Below are positions 1-7,792 of a stretch of 64,000 nt of DNA, piece by piece. Both the position numbers and the translations under genes were made by a program. The notes under the pieces were generated by a model, which saw only the letters and a list, made by a program, of their open reading frames with translations, searched no databases and was not told where the DNA came from. Origin of the DNA: Terriglobia bacterium (GTDB lineage Bacteria; Acidobacteriota; Terriglobia; Bryobacterales; Bryobacteraceae); contig JAIQFK010000010.1 of assembly GCA_020073305.1 (NCBI GenBank), positions 124,001 to 188,000 on the forward strand. The letters are read 5' to 3'. Position 1 is the stretch's first letter. Each line of letters begins with the position of its first letter.

Positions 1-676
1 TCGCGAGCTGCGAATCGATGCCGCGTCGCTTGACGTCCGTCAACATCATTTCCGAACCCGCACGGCCGCGCAGTTCGCCATCCAGGCTCAACTCGATTCC
101 GCCGTTGCCTTTTTCGTCGTGATCCACCGACCCCAGCACGTGCGCCGCCAGCTTCCCGTTTGGATAATGGCGCTGGCTCTCGGTCTGAAACTCCATCCAC
201 TCGAGATGCAGACTTCTTAGCTCCTCGGCTTCCGTACTGGTAATCTTCCGCTTCACCCAGAGGAAGCCGCGCTGGTGGTCGTAAGCCCAGCGCATGCGGT
301 TGCGTAACTCGCCGGCATCCAGGCTCAGGATACGCGCCATCAGCTCCGACGCGACGCCCATATCCGGTACGCGCAGCGGATTCACGAACACCGATTCCAT
401 CGGCACGCTGATCGCCATCGGCTGGCCCGAACGGTCGAAGATCGGTCCCCGCGGAGCCGGAATCTCAACCCGGAGTTCCTGCTGCTGCCGGGCCAATCGC
501 GCGTACACTCCGTGATGAATCACCTGGAGGGAAACCAGCTTGGCAAGAATCAGGGCGAGCCACAGCAGCGCTCCGCCAGCCACCCAGGTCAGGCGTCGGG
601 AGTAGGCCGGAGGGCGGCTTTTTGGCGCCAGCCTGTCGATGGCCGCCAGTCTGGTCATCACCCCGGGGACAGGCAT
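1..676 (-). CDS. ftsI: Penicillin-binding protein, FtsI/PBP2-like, N-terminal part (cut by window edge)
   Basis: Septal peptidoglycan transpeptidase of the division machinery; only the first 225 or so residues are inside the window. The translated minus strand shows a short basic cytoplasmic N-terminus, one membrane segment (about residues 29-50, WVAGGALLWLALILAKLVSL) and then the start of the PBP dimerisation domain with EIPAPRGPIFDRSGQPMA, the family's typical RG-x-I-x-DR-x-G motif. The sequence continues through HVLGSVDHDEKGNGGIEL, also typical of class B PBPs. The transpeptidase domain with its SxxK serine must lie beyond base 1. The ATG at 676 follows the ftsL stop by 13 bases; an in-frame ATG at 658 is an alternative. 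The position after mraZ-rsmH-ftsL supports FtsI over the elongation PBP2. Confidence 0.9.
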   Translation of the reverse strand, partial: MPVPGVMTRLAAIDRLAPKSRPPAYSRRLTWVAGGALLWLALILAKLVSLQVIHHGVYARLARQQQELRVEIPAPRGPIFDRSGQPMAISVPMESVFVNPLRVPDMGVASELMARILSLDAGELRNRMRWAYDHQRGFLWVKRKITSTEAEELRSLHLEWMEFQTESQRHYPNGKLAAHVLGSVDHDEKGNGGIELSLDGELRGRAGSEMMLTDVKRRGIDSQLA

Positions 677-689
677 GACACCACGCGCT

Positions 690-1187
690 CTACTTGCGGA
701 GATTCATCGCCAGCGAGCCATCGGTGTGGGGTTCCAGATGGATCACTTGACCCGGCGCCGGCTCAAGCAGCCTCTGCGCGTGCGCCAGCCGTTCCAGCCG
801 TTCGGGGCTGATCAGCGCCGCCTCGTCCACTTCGAGCCTGCTGCGCTCATCCACCAGCCGCTGGCGCTCCTGCTTGAGTGCCTGCAGTTGGTAGCCGGCG
901 AAGGTCCCGCCCACGCTCGGCGCCAATGCTCCCGCCAGCAGAATTGCCAGCGCGGCAAAAGCTCCAATCGCTGACCAGCATTCTTTCGCCGCCCGCGGGT
1001 CCTTCTGTTTCTGCAGGCGCGAATTGTCAATGCTCTTCGAGAAGAAGTACACGTTCTCGTTGGGCAGGGCTCTCAAGCGATAGGGATCTGCGGGTTGCGC
1101 CGCTGCACGCGGGGCCATCACCGCGGATGCCTCGTCACCGTAGATCACCGCCTCGTCTTTCCTGAAGTAGGTCGGCAGCGTTGCCAT
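690..1187 (-). CDS. ftsL: Cell division protein FtsL-like
   Basis: A 165-residue bitopic protein between rsmH and ftsI, the usual place of ftsL in the dcw cluster. It has a cytoplasmic N-terminus of about 95 residues, one hydrophobic segment (FAALAILLAGALAPSVGG), then a short periplasmic coiled coil (QLQALKQERQRLVDERSRLE) and a tail with LISPERLERLAHAQRLLEP. The last resembles the conserved region of FtsL/DivIC-type septum proteins. FtsL usually has a cytoplasmic tail of 20-40 residues, so this one is long. The call rests on topology and position, because FtsL is poorly conserved in sequence. Confidence 0.75.
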   Translation of the reverse strand: MATLPTYFRKDEAVIYGDEASAVMAPRAAAQPADPYRLRALPNENVYFFSKSIDNSRLQKQKDPRAAKECWSAIGAFAALAILLAGALAPSVGGTFAGYQLQALKQERQRLVDERSRLEVDEAALISPERLERLAHAQRLLEPAPGQVIHLEPHTDGSLAMNLRK

Positions 1188-1205
1188 TCGTTTCTCAATT
1201 CCTCG

Positions 1206-2066
1206 TTACTTCATCGCGACGGCCCGCAGCTTGGCGCTGCGTGACGCCGGGTTTTCCTGAATTTCTTTTTCTGAAGGCGTCACTGGATGCTTCGTCAGTA
1301 CTTCGGCGCGCCCTTCTCGCCCCCAAATCCGGAACTTCTCTTTGACTTTCCTGTCTTCGAGCGACATGAAAGAGATGATGACGATCCTGCCTCCGGCCGC
1401 GGTCAGGCCGGGCGCCACTTCGAGCAAGCGGTCTAACTCCCCCTGCTCGTCGTTGACCACCATCCGCAGCGCCATGAATGTGCGCGTCGCGGGATGCAGG
1501 CGGCCCGTCCGGGGCACGGCCCGCTCCACTACACCGGCCAGGTGCAGTGTGCTCCGTATGGGCCGCGCCCGAACGATTGCTCTGGCTATCTTCCGCGCCC
1601 TCCTTTCTTCGCCGAGTTGGTAGATCCAATCGGCGATTGCCTTTTCGGCGGCACAATTGACCAGCTCGCCCGCCGTCATGCGCTGGCTTTGGTCCATTCG
1701 CATATCCAGCGGGCCATCGGTCAAGATCGAGAAACCCCTGTGCGCTTCGGTCAACTGATAGCGGCTCACTCCCAGGTCCGCAATCAGGCCGTTCACTTTG
1801 CCGGCGCCATGCTTCCGCAGCGCTTCTTTTAAATTCGAAAATGTTCCGTGATGAAAATGAATGCGATCCGCGAATTCCACCGTGTTGGCGCGCGCAAACT
1901 CCAGCGACTCCGTGTCGCGGTCGTTCGCGAGGACAAAGCCCGTGGTCAGCCGCCGCGCGATCTCTCGCGTATGCCCGCCAAGCCCCGTGGTGGCGTCCAG
2001 GTAAATCCCCTCGGGCTGAATCGCCAGGTAATCGAGAACCTCGGCCGCCAGCACTGGGAAATGCAT
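1206..2066 (-). CDS. rsmH: 16S rRNA (cytosine-1402-N4)-methyltransferase RsmH
   Basis: Methylates C1402 in the decoding centre of 16S rRNA with S-adenosylmethionine. The 286-residue protein shows the N-terminal HFPVLAAEVLDYL, the SAM-binding DATTGLGGHTREIA at about residues 24-37, IADLGVSRYQL, the GPLDMRMD motif, and C-terminal RIVIISFMSLEDRKVKEKF. The family nearly always reads SFHSLEDR at the last motif; here the His codon is ATG (Met), visible directly in the DNA. It is a little shorter than the usual 300-315 residues. It starts 6 bases after the mraZ stop, so it is co-transcribed and probably translationally coupled. Confidence 0.95.
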   Translation of the reverse strand: MHFPVLAAEVLDYLAIQPEGIYLDATTGLGGHTREIARRLTTGFVLANDRDTESLEFARANTVEFADRIHFHHGTFSNLKEALRKHGAGKVNGLIADLGVSRYQLTEAHRGFSILTDGPLDMRMDQSQRMTAGELVNCAAEKAIADWIYQLGEERRARKIARAIVRARPIRSTLHLAGVVERAVPRTGRLHPATRTFMALRMVVNDEQGELDRLLEVAPGLTAAGGRIVIISFMSLEDRKVKEKFRIWGREGRAEVLTKHPVTPSEKEIQENPASRSAKLRAVAMK

Positions 2067-2072
2067 CGTTCA

Positions 2073-2564
2073 TCACTTCAGCCCCGCCCGCTCGAGCTGT
2101 TCCACACTCTCCGTGGCTGTCTTGGTCGCGCGCTGGCGGCGCTCCTGATACAGGGCTTCGGTCAGAACCTTGATGTGGCCTCGGTAGGCGTAGAGGTGCA
2201 GCTCCTGGTTCTGCAGGTCCAGATCTTTGCGCAACGAGGTGTTGAACAGTACCCGGCCTTGCGAATCCATCTCCGCATCCGCCCCAAGATCGTTGGCATT
2301 GAACGCGACGTCCTGCGCTACCTGCGGGTTGTCGCGGTAGCTTTCGAAGAATTTTTCGTTCTCGCGCCAGACCGATATCGGATATATTTGGGCTATGCGC
2401 CGGTCGAGACTGGTCACAAACAGCTTTTTTTCGGGTAACAACTGGAGAAAATGCTGGAATTCCGCCGGCAGCTTCAAACGACCCTTTTCGTCGAGCCGGC
2501 AGGGGTACATTCCTCTTGGAGGCTCGATTGGCTTTGTTTCGCGAATTTGATCGTCGCTGGCCAC
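2073..2564 (-). CDS. mraZ: Transcriptional regulator MraZ
   Basis: First gene of the dcw cluster. MraZ proteins are ring-forming DNA-binding proteins of the AbrB/SpoVT fold that regulate their own operon. Two copies of the fold can be seen: CRLDEKGRLKLPAEF near residue 22 and DAEMDSQGRVLFNTSLR near residue 98, each with the D-x-x-GR signature. The start used is GTG at 2564. The ATG at 2510 (MYPCRLDEKGR) would cut the protein very close to the first domain, so the GTG is preferred, although no clear ribosome site precedes it. The GTG lies next to a row of GTGG repeats that look like MraZ's own operator. Confidence 0.93.
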   Translation of the reverse strand: MASDDQIRETKPIEPPRGMYPCRLDEKGRLKLPAEFQHFLQLLPEKKLFVTSLDRRIAQIYPISVWRENEKFFESYRDNPQVAQDVAFNANDLGADAEMDSQGRVLFNTSLRKDLDLQNQELHLYAYRGHIKVLTEALYQERRQRATKTATESVEQLERAGLK

Positions 2565-2610
2565 CTAGTCTGTCCACATTAGGCCACTTTGGGCCACAAC
2601 CGATTGTGGC
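2561..2610 (-). promoter_or_regulatory. mraZ: MraZ-box-like GTGG repeat array in front of mraZ
   Basis: On the minus strand GTGG occurs at 2597-2594, 2587-2584 and 2577-2574, exactly 10 bases apart, and again at 2564-2561, where it forms the GTG start. The middle box reads AAAGTGG. Known MraZ operators are short G-rich direct repeats with a 10-base period upstream of mraZ. The outermost box is also half of an inverted repeat, GCCACAA-CCGA-TTGTGGC (2593-2610). Autoregulation is an inference from this match. Confidence 0.6.
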
Positions 2611-2745
2611 ATAGTAAATTCAAGCATTTCAAGAGGGTTGTTGCAGAAATCTTTTAGTGTAAGTAGGTTACCGATGCACTACAAAATCGGGTGCGGGGTT
2701 CTAGGACCACAACATGTTGTTTTTGCGGCGAATATCAGGCGAAGA

Positions 2746-3432
2746 TCAGAGCCCGTCGATCAGGTGGCCCATCTTGTGCTTTTTGGTTCGCAGATACGCT
2801 TGTGAGGTTGCGACGGGATCGACCAGGCAGGGAATCCGTTCCACAACTTTGACGCCGGCGCGCTCCACGGCCTGCACTTTTTCAGGGTTATTGGAGAGCA
2901 GCCTGACCTGGTCCAGCCCGAAATAGCGCAGAATCGCGCCGGGCAGTTCGTAGCTGCGCAGATCGGATTCGAAGCCCAAGCGCTCGTTCGCTTCCACGGT
3001 GTCGGCGCCCGCATCCTGCAGTTCGTAAGCGCGCAGCTTGTTCAACAAACCGATCCCGCGGCCTTCCTGGTGTTCGTAGATCAAAAGACCCCGGCCCTCT
3101 TCGGCAATTTGATAGAGCGACAGTTCCAGTTGCGCGCGGCAATCGCAGCGCAAGCTGTGAAAGACGTCGCCGGTCAAGCACTCCGAATGGATTCGCACCA
3201 GCGGGGCGGGTTGGCCGGCCAGATCGCCCATTTCGAGCACCACCGCTTCTTCGATGCGATCCGAATAATGTCCAGCGAAACCGTAAATGCGGAACTCTCC
3301 CCAACGGCTTGGGAAGGCAGCTTCAGCGACCTTTTCGAGGCGAAAGGCGCCGTCGGCGGGCGTTTTGTTGTGGCTGTTCTTCAGATTGCTTCTATTATTA
3401 TAATGGCTGCGAGTGGAACGGCTCCTCGTCAC
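2746..3432 (-). CDS. ribA: GTP cyclohydrolase II
   Basis: Catalyses the first step of riboflavin synthesis, GTP to 2,5-diamino-6-ribosylamino-pyrimidinone phosphate plus formate. It has the zinc motif SECLTGDVFHSLRCDCRAQL (three Cys), the catalytic region YEHQEGRGIGLLNKLRAYELQ, DTVEANERLGF and the C-terminal RLLSNNPEKV, all diagnostic. No DHBP synthase domain is fused, so this is a stand-alone RibA. The start is unresolved. Conserved sequence begins near FRLEKVAEAAFPSRWGEFRI, and no ATG, GTG or TTG lies just before it. The nearest in-frame canonical start is GTG at 3432, which overlaps the divergent kinase gene by 20 bases; CTG at 3384 is the other option. Confidence 0.9.
   Translation of the reverse strand: MTRSRSTRSHYNNRSNLKNSHNKTPADGAFRLEKVAEAAFPSRWGEFRIYGFAGHYSDRIEEAVVLEMGDLAGQPAPLVRIHSECLTGDVFHSLRCDCRAQLELSLYQIAEEGRGLLIYEHQEGRGIGLLNKLRAYELQDAGADTVEANERLGFESDLRSYELPGAILRYFGLDQVRLLSNNPEKVQAVERAGVKVVERIPCLVDPVATSQAYLRTKKHKMGHLIDGL
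3397..3404. promoter_or_regulatory. Shared -10 element between ribA and the divergent kinase gene
   Basis: ATTATAAT at 3397-3404 contains TATAAT on the plus strand (3399-3404) and again on the minus strand (3402-3397). On the plus strand transcription would start near 3411, two bases before the GTG start of the kinase, implying a leaderless or nearly leaderless message. On the minus strand it would start near 3390, just before the CTG codon at 3384. No strong -35 box is visible on either side. The functional reading is inferred. Confidence 0.4.
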
Positions 3433-4699
3433 GCTGCTGGTCAAGCTCGGGGTGGTGGCATCGCTGGCCAGTATTCTGGTGCGGCCGTACGCGGTGCAGC
3501 GCATGTTGATGCGCGAAAACCGCACGTTGAATCAAAGGCTGAAGCTGGCTTTGTCGTTTTCCGCCGTCTTCGCAGCGGGTGTGTTGACGCGCGTGCTCAC
3601 CTCTTACCAGGAAGTAGATCTTGGCCTGGAAGGCAGCCTGTTGGCCGGGATTCTGGGCGGCTACGTGACGGGGCTGGTTTCCGGAATTCTGATTTCGATT
3701 CCGGCGATGTTCCACCACGAGCCGTTGACCATGCCTTTATTGGCGGCGATCGGCGTCCTGGGCGGCCTGGTGCGCGATTGCGCACCGGACACGGAAGACA
3801 TCTGGCATTTTTCGCCCTTTCTGGATTTGAACCTTTACCGTTTTTTCAAGCAGAGGAATTATCGCCGGAGCGCTTTCCAACTCCTATTTCTCTGTGTGAT
3901 CCTCAGCGCAGAGTTGCTTCGCCAGGCACTGCACCGCTTTGTGTTCGCGCTGCCGGCGGGGCCGAATCCGCATCCGATGACCTACGTGGCGCTGTATGCC
4001 ACGACCTTGTTCGCCGTGGTGCTGCCGCTCAAGATCTGGAACAATACCCGGAACGAAAAAAAGCTCGAAGAACAGCAGCGCCTCCTGACCGAAGCGCGCC
4101 TGCAGGCGCTCGCCCGGCAGATCAATCCGCACTTCCTGTTTAATACGCTAAACTCGGTCTCCTCGCTGATCCGCACCGATCCGCACCAGGCGCGACTGAT
4201 GGTGCTGAAGCTCTCGCGCATCCTGCGGCGTCTCTTGCGCAAGCATGAGAACTTCAGCCCGCTGCGCGACGAGCTGGACTTCATCGAAGATTACTTGTCC
4301 ATTGAGGTCGCCCGGTTCGGGGAGAAGCTTCACTTTGAAAAGGAAGTGGATGCCGGCAGCCTGGATATGCTGGTGCCCAGCATGCTGCTGCAGCCGCTGG
4401 TCGAGAACTGCGTCAAGCACGGGCTCAGCAACAAGATTGAGGGCGGCACCATCTGGTTGCGTGCGCGCCGCGTGGATGGAAGGTTATATTTGGTAGTGGA
4501 AGATGATGGCGTGGGGATCCCCGAGCCGAAGCTGGCGAAGTTGCTGGAAAACGGTGTGGGTGTCAACAACGTAAACGAGCGGCTGAAGGTGCTGTTCGGC
4601 GCCGATTACCGCATGTGGATCGATAGCCATCCTGGCAAGGGCACGCGCATCGAAATCGAAGTTCCCGAACTGCAAAACGAGTGGGCAGCGGTTTCCTAA
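3413..4699 (+). CDS. LytS/YehU-type sensor histidine kinase
   Basis: A 428-residue membrane kinase. The N-terminal ~200 residues contain several hydrophobic segments of the 5TM LytS type, with the short loop LVRDCAPDTED. After them come a helical linker (NEKKLEEQQRLLTEARLQALARQ) and the His_kinase motif QINPHFLFNTLNSVSSL, whose phosphorylated His is about residue 240. The HATPase part has LLQPLVENCVKHGL (N box) and DDGVGIPEP (G1 box), with a degenerate later G box (ENGVGVNNVNERL). The ligand is unknown. Partners of this family are usually LytTR response regulators; none is adjacent. GTG is the start because the first membrane helix begins at once (MERLLVTLLVKLGVVA). Confidence 0.88.
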   Translation: MERLLVTLLVKLGVVASLASILVRPYAVQRMLMRENRTLNQRLKLALSFSAVFAAGVLTRVLTSYQEVDLGLEGSLLAGILGGYVTGLVSGILISIPAMFHHEPLTMPLLAAIGVLGGLVRDCAPDTEDIWHFSPFLDLNLYRFFKQRNYRRSAFQLLFLCVILSAELLRQALHRFVFALPAGPNPHPMTYVALYATTLFAVVLPLKIWNNTRNEKKLEEQQRLLTEARLQALARQINPHFLFNTLNSVSSLIRTDPHQARLMVLKLSRILRRLLRKHENFSPLRDELDFIEDYLSIEVARFGEKLHFEKEVDAGSLDMLVPSMLLQPLVENCVKHGLSNKIEGGTIWLRARRVDGRLYLVVEDDGVGIPEPKLAKLLENGVGVNNVNERLKVLFGADYRMWIDSHPGKGTRIEIEVPELQNEWAAVS

Positions 4700-4724
4700 T
4701 CTGCCCTATGGGAGAAGCAGCGCT

Positions 4725-5420
4725 TTGAACAAGCTCGAATACACGATTACCGCCTGGCCCGTGAACGGCCTTCCGGCCACGCTGGCCGACCGCACCCGCA
4801 GGATTTACGACCGGTTGGCGCCGGTGTACGGGATATCCACGAAGCTTTTCCACTCGCGCGCTCACCGGCAAGCGCTCGAAATCTCCGGGATTCGCGATGG
4901 GATGCGTGTTCTGGAGGTGGCCACCGGCTCGGGCGAAATGTTCCGCCGCCTGGTGCGCGCGAACCGCGGCGGCGCGACCTTGGGAGTGGATCTTTCACCC
5001 AACATGGCCTCGCGCACGCAGAGCCGCGTGCAGCGGGAATTTCCGGCTTCGCAGACGCTGTGCCAGGCGGTGGACGCGCGCCACATGCCTTTTCGCGATG
5101 CCACCTTCGACGCGGTTTTTTGCTGCTATCTTCTCGAGTTGTTGTCGAGCGAAGATATTGCGCGGACCATCGGTGAATTCCACCGCGTACTCCGCACGCG
5201 CGGACAACTGGTGCTGGTTCTGATCGGCCAGAACAAGGCGGCATTCAACAGCGTTTATCGCGTGTGCGGCAAAGTCGCGCCGGCGTTCTGGGGCAGGCAG
5301 GTGGAGCAGCGTGTCCCTGAACTGGTGGAAGCCAGCGATTTCCGGATCGAGCGCGAGGCCACCGTGCGCCAGATTTTTTACCCCTCGCGCGTGCTGGTGG
5401 CGAGAAAAGAAGCGGATTGA
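4725..5420 (+). CDS. Class I SAM-dependent methyltransferase (UbiE/type 11-like)
   Basis: A 231-residue protein with the Rossmann motif I VLEVATGSGEMFRRLV (residues ~60-75), the acidic loop LGVDLSPNMASRTQSR, motif II-like VDARHMPFRDATFDAVFCCYLLELL and HRVLRTRGQLVLVLIG. This is the pattern of UbiE-like methyltransferases, but the substrate cannot be told. It starts with TTG at 4725 behind GGGAGAAG (4710-4717) and follows the kinase stop by 25 bases, so the two are probably co-transcribed. No quinone or menaquinone gene is nearby, so no ubiE symbol is given. Confidence 0.8.
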   Translation: MNKLEYTITAWPVNGLPATLADRTRRIYDRLAPVYGISTKLFHSRAHRQALEISGIRDGMRVLEVATGSGEMFRRLVRANRGGATLGVDLSPNMASRTQSRVQREFPASQTLCQAVDARHMPFRDATFDAVFCCYLLELLSSEDIARTIGEFHRVLRTRGQLVLVLIGQNKAAFNSVYRVCGKVAPAFWGRQVEQRVPELVEASDFRIEREATVRQIFYPSRVLVARKEAD

Positions 5421-5535
5421 ACGCGGCAAGGCTGAGGACTTGAGCGGCTCACAAGTTGTCGAGGCGGACGCACGCATCGCTGAGTTACCTCGGTCGTTTG
5501 CGCAGCTACGAGCCTGTTGAAAACTCCGCTGAGCA

Positions 5536-5563
5536 ACCGCTCCCTTTGGCCGCGGCTCGGTAA
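5536..5563 (+). repeat. Dispersed intergenic repeat, family A, copy 1
   Basis: ACCGCTCCCTTTGGCCGCGG followed by CTCGGTAA lies between the methyltransferase and PA14 genes. It matches the reverse complement of 21255-21280 at about 21 of 26 positions. The rest of 5421-5593 shows no gene. The two copies suggest a short dispersed repeat; function unknown. Confidence 0.45.
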
Positions 5564-5593
5564 GTTGCTGCCAGCGCAAAGGGGGCATTCCAG

Positions 5594-6208
5594 CTACTGC
5601 GTGGTGAATTCTATGGTGGAGACCTCGCCCTGCTCCAACTTCTCTGGGTCATTGGGAGGCTTGAAGTCGTTCATGCTGAAAATGCGCCACGGTTCACCAA
5701 GTGGTGCGACTGCCAGTACGAGTGCAACAGTGAACCGCGGGCCCTGGAAATACTCGATCTTGATCTCGTAGACCCCACGTGTCAGGGTAGCGCCCCCGCT
5801 GACCGCCGTTGCCCGATGCGTTCCATCGTTGTCGATTACTACTTTATTGTTCAGGTACAGCTTGGCTCCGTCGTCCGCCAACAAGCTGAAGTGGTATTTT
5901 CCGGCGTTCTCGATCCAGAACTTGCCGCTATATTCGATCGCGAACCACTCGAACCGGTCCGTGATGCTCGGGAATCCCTCATCGAAGTTCTGTGGCCACA
6001 CGTTTAACGACGTTGTGTAAACCGAGCCGACCGGGCGCATGTGCCCGAAGTTGGGCAGCTTCTGGGTTCCAGGTTTCAGGTGATAGACGCGACCCTGCAA
6101 GCCAGCCGAGTCTACGACAGTTGTGCCAAACGTGTAGGCCGGCTTATCCTGCGCCCGCGCCGAGGCAAGCGCAAGTCCCAGAGCCAGCCAGATTTTCCCG
6201 AATCGCAT
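5594..6208 (-). CDS. Secreted PA14-like domain protein
   Basis: About 204 residues. The ATG at 6208 gives a good signal peptide (MRFGKIWLALGLALASARAQ) and is preferred to the upstream in-frame start at 6256. The mature part resembles a PA14 beta-barrel: GSVYTTSLNVWPQNFDEGFPSI, FEWFAIEYSGKFWIENAGKYHF, then LLADDGAKLYLNNKVVIDND, where the Asp-Asp pair and following Asn/Asp are the typical sugar/Ca-binding positions, and GVYEIKIEYFQGP. PA14 domains usually bind carbohydrate. No enzyme domain is attached, so the protein probably acts as a binding or adhesion module outside the inner membrane. It ends the minus-strand run from 9935. Confidence 0.7.
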   Translation of the reverse strand: MRFGKIWLALGLALASARAQDKPAYTFGTTVVDSAGLQGRVYHLKPGTQKLPNFGHMRPVGSVYTTSLNVWPQNFDEGFPSITDRFEWFAIEYSGKFWIENAGKYHFSLLADDGAKLYLNNKVVIDNDGTHRATAVSGGATLTRGVYEIKIEYFQGPRFTVALVLAVAPLGEPWRIFSMNDFKPPNDPEKLEQGEVSTIEFTTQ

Positions 6209-6315
6209 ATCTGATATACGCACGGGTGAGCCGCCAGAATGCGAAATTGGGGCCACGGGCTCGCCGCGTGGAACCGGCAGGCCTTGATTGGCCGGCGACC
6301 CCCGTCTTCGAGTTG

Positions 6316-6807
6316 TTACGGGACTCGCTTGGATTCAAATGAGAATACGTGCCAGTACTTGCCACCCTTTTCGACGCGAACCGAGGGGATCGTCTCACCC
6401 GCGAATGCCGAGATGGCACGCTCCCAAAACTGAAGCGCCGATTGATTCGACTCCATCACACGCACCTCCCAGGGGCCCGGAAACCACCGCCACACTTCAT
6501 GTGCTGTGCCAGTTCCAATTCCGCGCCTCCGGTACCGACGGACAATAAAGAACTCAGCCATGTCCCAGATGGCCGGGTTGCTGGAGATCTCCGACCCCCT
6601 CTTCACCAAAACCAACCCTGCCAATTTGCCGTCCATCCTGACAAGAAACGGGTGACGGTCAGGCTCGCGCCAATAGAGCGGAAGATACTTGTAGCCGAAT
6701 CTGCCGTCTGCTCCGAGCTCTAATTGGTGGAACTCGCTGAAATCGTGTGCATACAACTCAAGAAGATTAGCCAGGACAGGCTCCTGATCCGGCGCCGCGG
6801 GAATCAC
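6316..6807 (-). CDS. GNAT family N-acetyltransferase
   Basis: About 163 residues with the GNAT layout: ELYAHDFSEFH near the N-terminus, a beta hairpin around KLAGLVLVKRG, the acetyl-CoA pyrophosphate loop FIVRRYRRRGIGTGTAHEVWRWF (the R/Q-x-x-G-x-G/A motif is RRRGIG), then WEVRVMESNQSALQFWERAI, the usual C-terminal N-x-x-A-x-x-F-[WY] signature. The substrate is unknown. GTG at 6807 is the only nearby canonical start, but the reading frame stays open upstream with plausible coding sequence, so the first beta strand may begin slightly earlier. Confidence 0.8.
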   Translation of the reverse strand: MIPAAPDQEPVLANLLELYAHDFSEFHQLELGADGRFGYKYLPLYWREPDRHPFLVRMDGKLAGLVLVKRGSEISSNPAIWDMAEFFIVRRYRRRGIGTGTAHEVWRWFPGPWEVRVMESNQSALQFWERAISAFAGETIPSVRVEKGGKYWHVFSFESKRVP

Positions 6808-6859
6808 TTCGATCTGTGCCGATCCCCTTTCCGGGTGTCTTGCCGTAATCGCTTCTCCG

Positions 6860-7792
6860 TCAGGAACTGGCCCGCGTCAACCGGTCGACAATCCCGGCCC
6901 AGGCGGGCTCGTCGGGTGGCGGCTCGACGGCAATCCAATCTAATTGCTCGTCATCCAAACGGTGCAGGGTTTCATAGAGCGCGGCAGCGTAGTGCGCCGG
7001 GTCTGCGGGCATACGAATGCTGCGCGCCGCGTCAGCCGGCCGCGTACGCCACAAATAAGCACCGCGGCCCGAGAGCGGAAGGTGCAGCAGCAGCGGCGTG
7101 CGCGGACTATAGTGTCTGGGGTGCATGCCGGGTGATGCGTGCGCGCCCTCGCTGGACGCGCCGGCGATTTCGATTTTTCCGATCACCGCCTCGATCTGTT
7201 CCGCCGAAATCATCCCGGGGCGCAACAGGGTTGGCTTGGGGCCGGCCAGTGACAGAACCGTAGATTCGATGCCCACCTGGGTCGGGCCGCCGTCCACGAT
7301 GAAGTCGATGTCGCTACCCAGGGACTTACGAACGTGCTCGGCGGTGGTGGGAGAAAGTTCGGTGAAGCGGTTGGCGCTGGGCGCGGCGATGGGGACACCA
7401 GCATAGACGAGCAGCGCCAACGCAAACGGGTTGGCAGGCACGCGCAAGCCGACCGACGGCAGGCCAGCCGTCACGATATCGGGGATGCATTCGTGCTTGC
7501 GTAGCACCAGAGTCAGCGGCCCGGGCCAGAACTCGCGGGCGAGTTTTTCCGCCTCGGCGGGCCACGTTGTCACGAAGGCGGGAGCTGCCTCACGCGACTC
7601 CACGTGCACGATCACCGGACTGGTCGACGGCCGTCCCTTGACCTGAAAAATCCTGGCGACGGCGCGGGCATCCAGGGCATTAGCTCCCAGGCCGTAGACC
7701 GTCTCGGTCGGAAACGCGACCAACTTGCCTTCACGGATGAGCGCGGCGGCGCGCCGGAGGATTTCGGGGTCCAGGCTAGTCGGGTAGCTCAT
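6860..7792 (-). CDS. tsaC: L-threonylcarbamoyladenylate synthase, Sua5 type
   Basis: Makes threonylcarbamoyl-AMP from Thr, bicarbonate and ATP for the t6A37 modification of tRNAs that read ANN codons. At 310 residues it is the longer Sua5 form: a YrdC domain (GKLVAFPTETVYGLGANALD, KGRPSTSPVIVHV, PSVGLRVPANPFAL, PIAAPSANRFTELSPTTAEHV, STVLSLAGPKPTLLRPGMIS) followed by the linker ASPGMHPRHYSPRTPLLL and a small C-terminal Sua5 domain. Its first 17 bases overlap the end of prfB, pointing to translational coupling of two translation-fidelity genes. Confidence 0.95.
   Translation of the reverse strand: MSYPTSLDPEILRRAAALIREGKLVAFPTETVYGLGANALDARAVARIFQVKGRPSTSPVIVHVESREAAPAFVTTWPAEAEKLAREFWPGPLTLVLRKHECIPDIVTAGLPSVGLRVPANPFALALLVYAGVPIAAPSANRFTELSPTTAEHVRKSLGSDIDFIVDGGPTQVGIESTVLSLAGPKPTLLRPGMISAEQIEAVIGKIEIAGASSEGAHASPGMHPRHYSPRTPLLLHLPLSGRGAYLWRTRPADAARSIRMPADPAHYAAALYETLHRLDDEQLDWIAVEPPPDEPAWAGIVDRLTRASS

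Noticed and set aside
1195-2577. 460-codon minus-strand frame overlapping rsmH and mraZ
   Set aside because: It is a shifted frame over two well-supported genes, and its translation is arginine- and glycine-rich without motifs.
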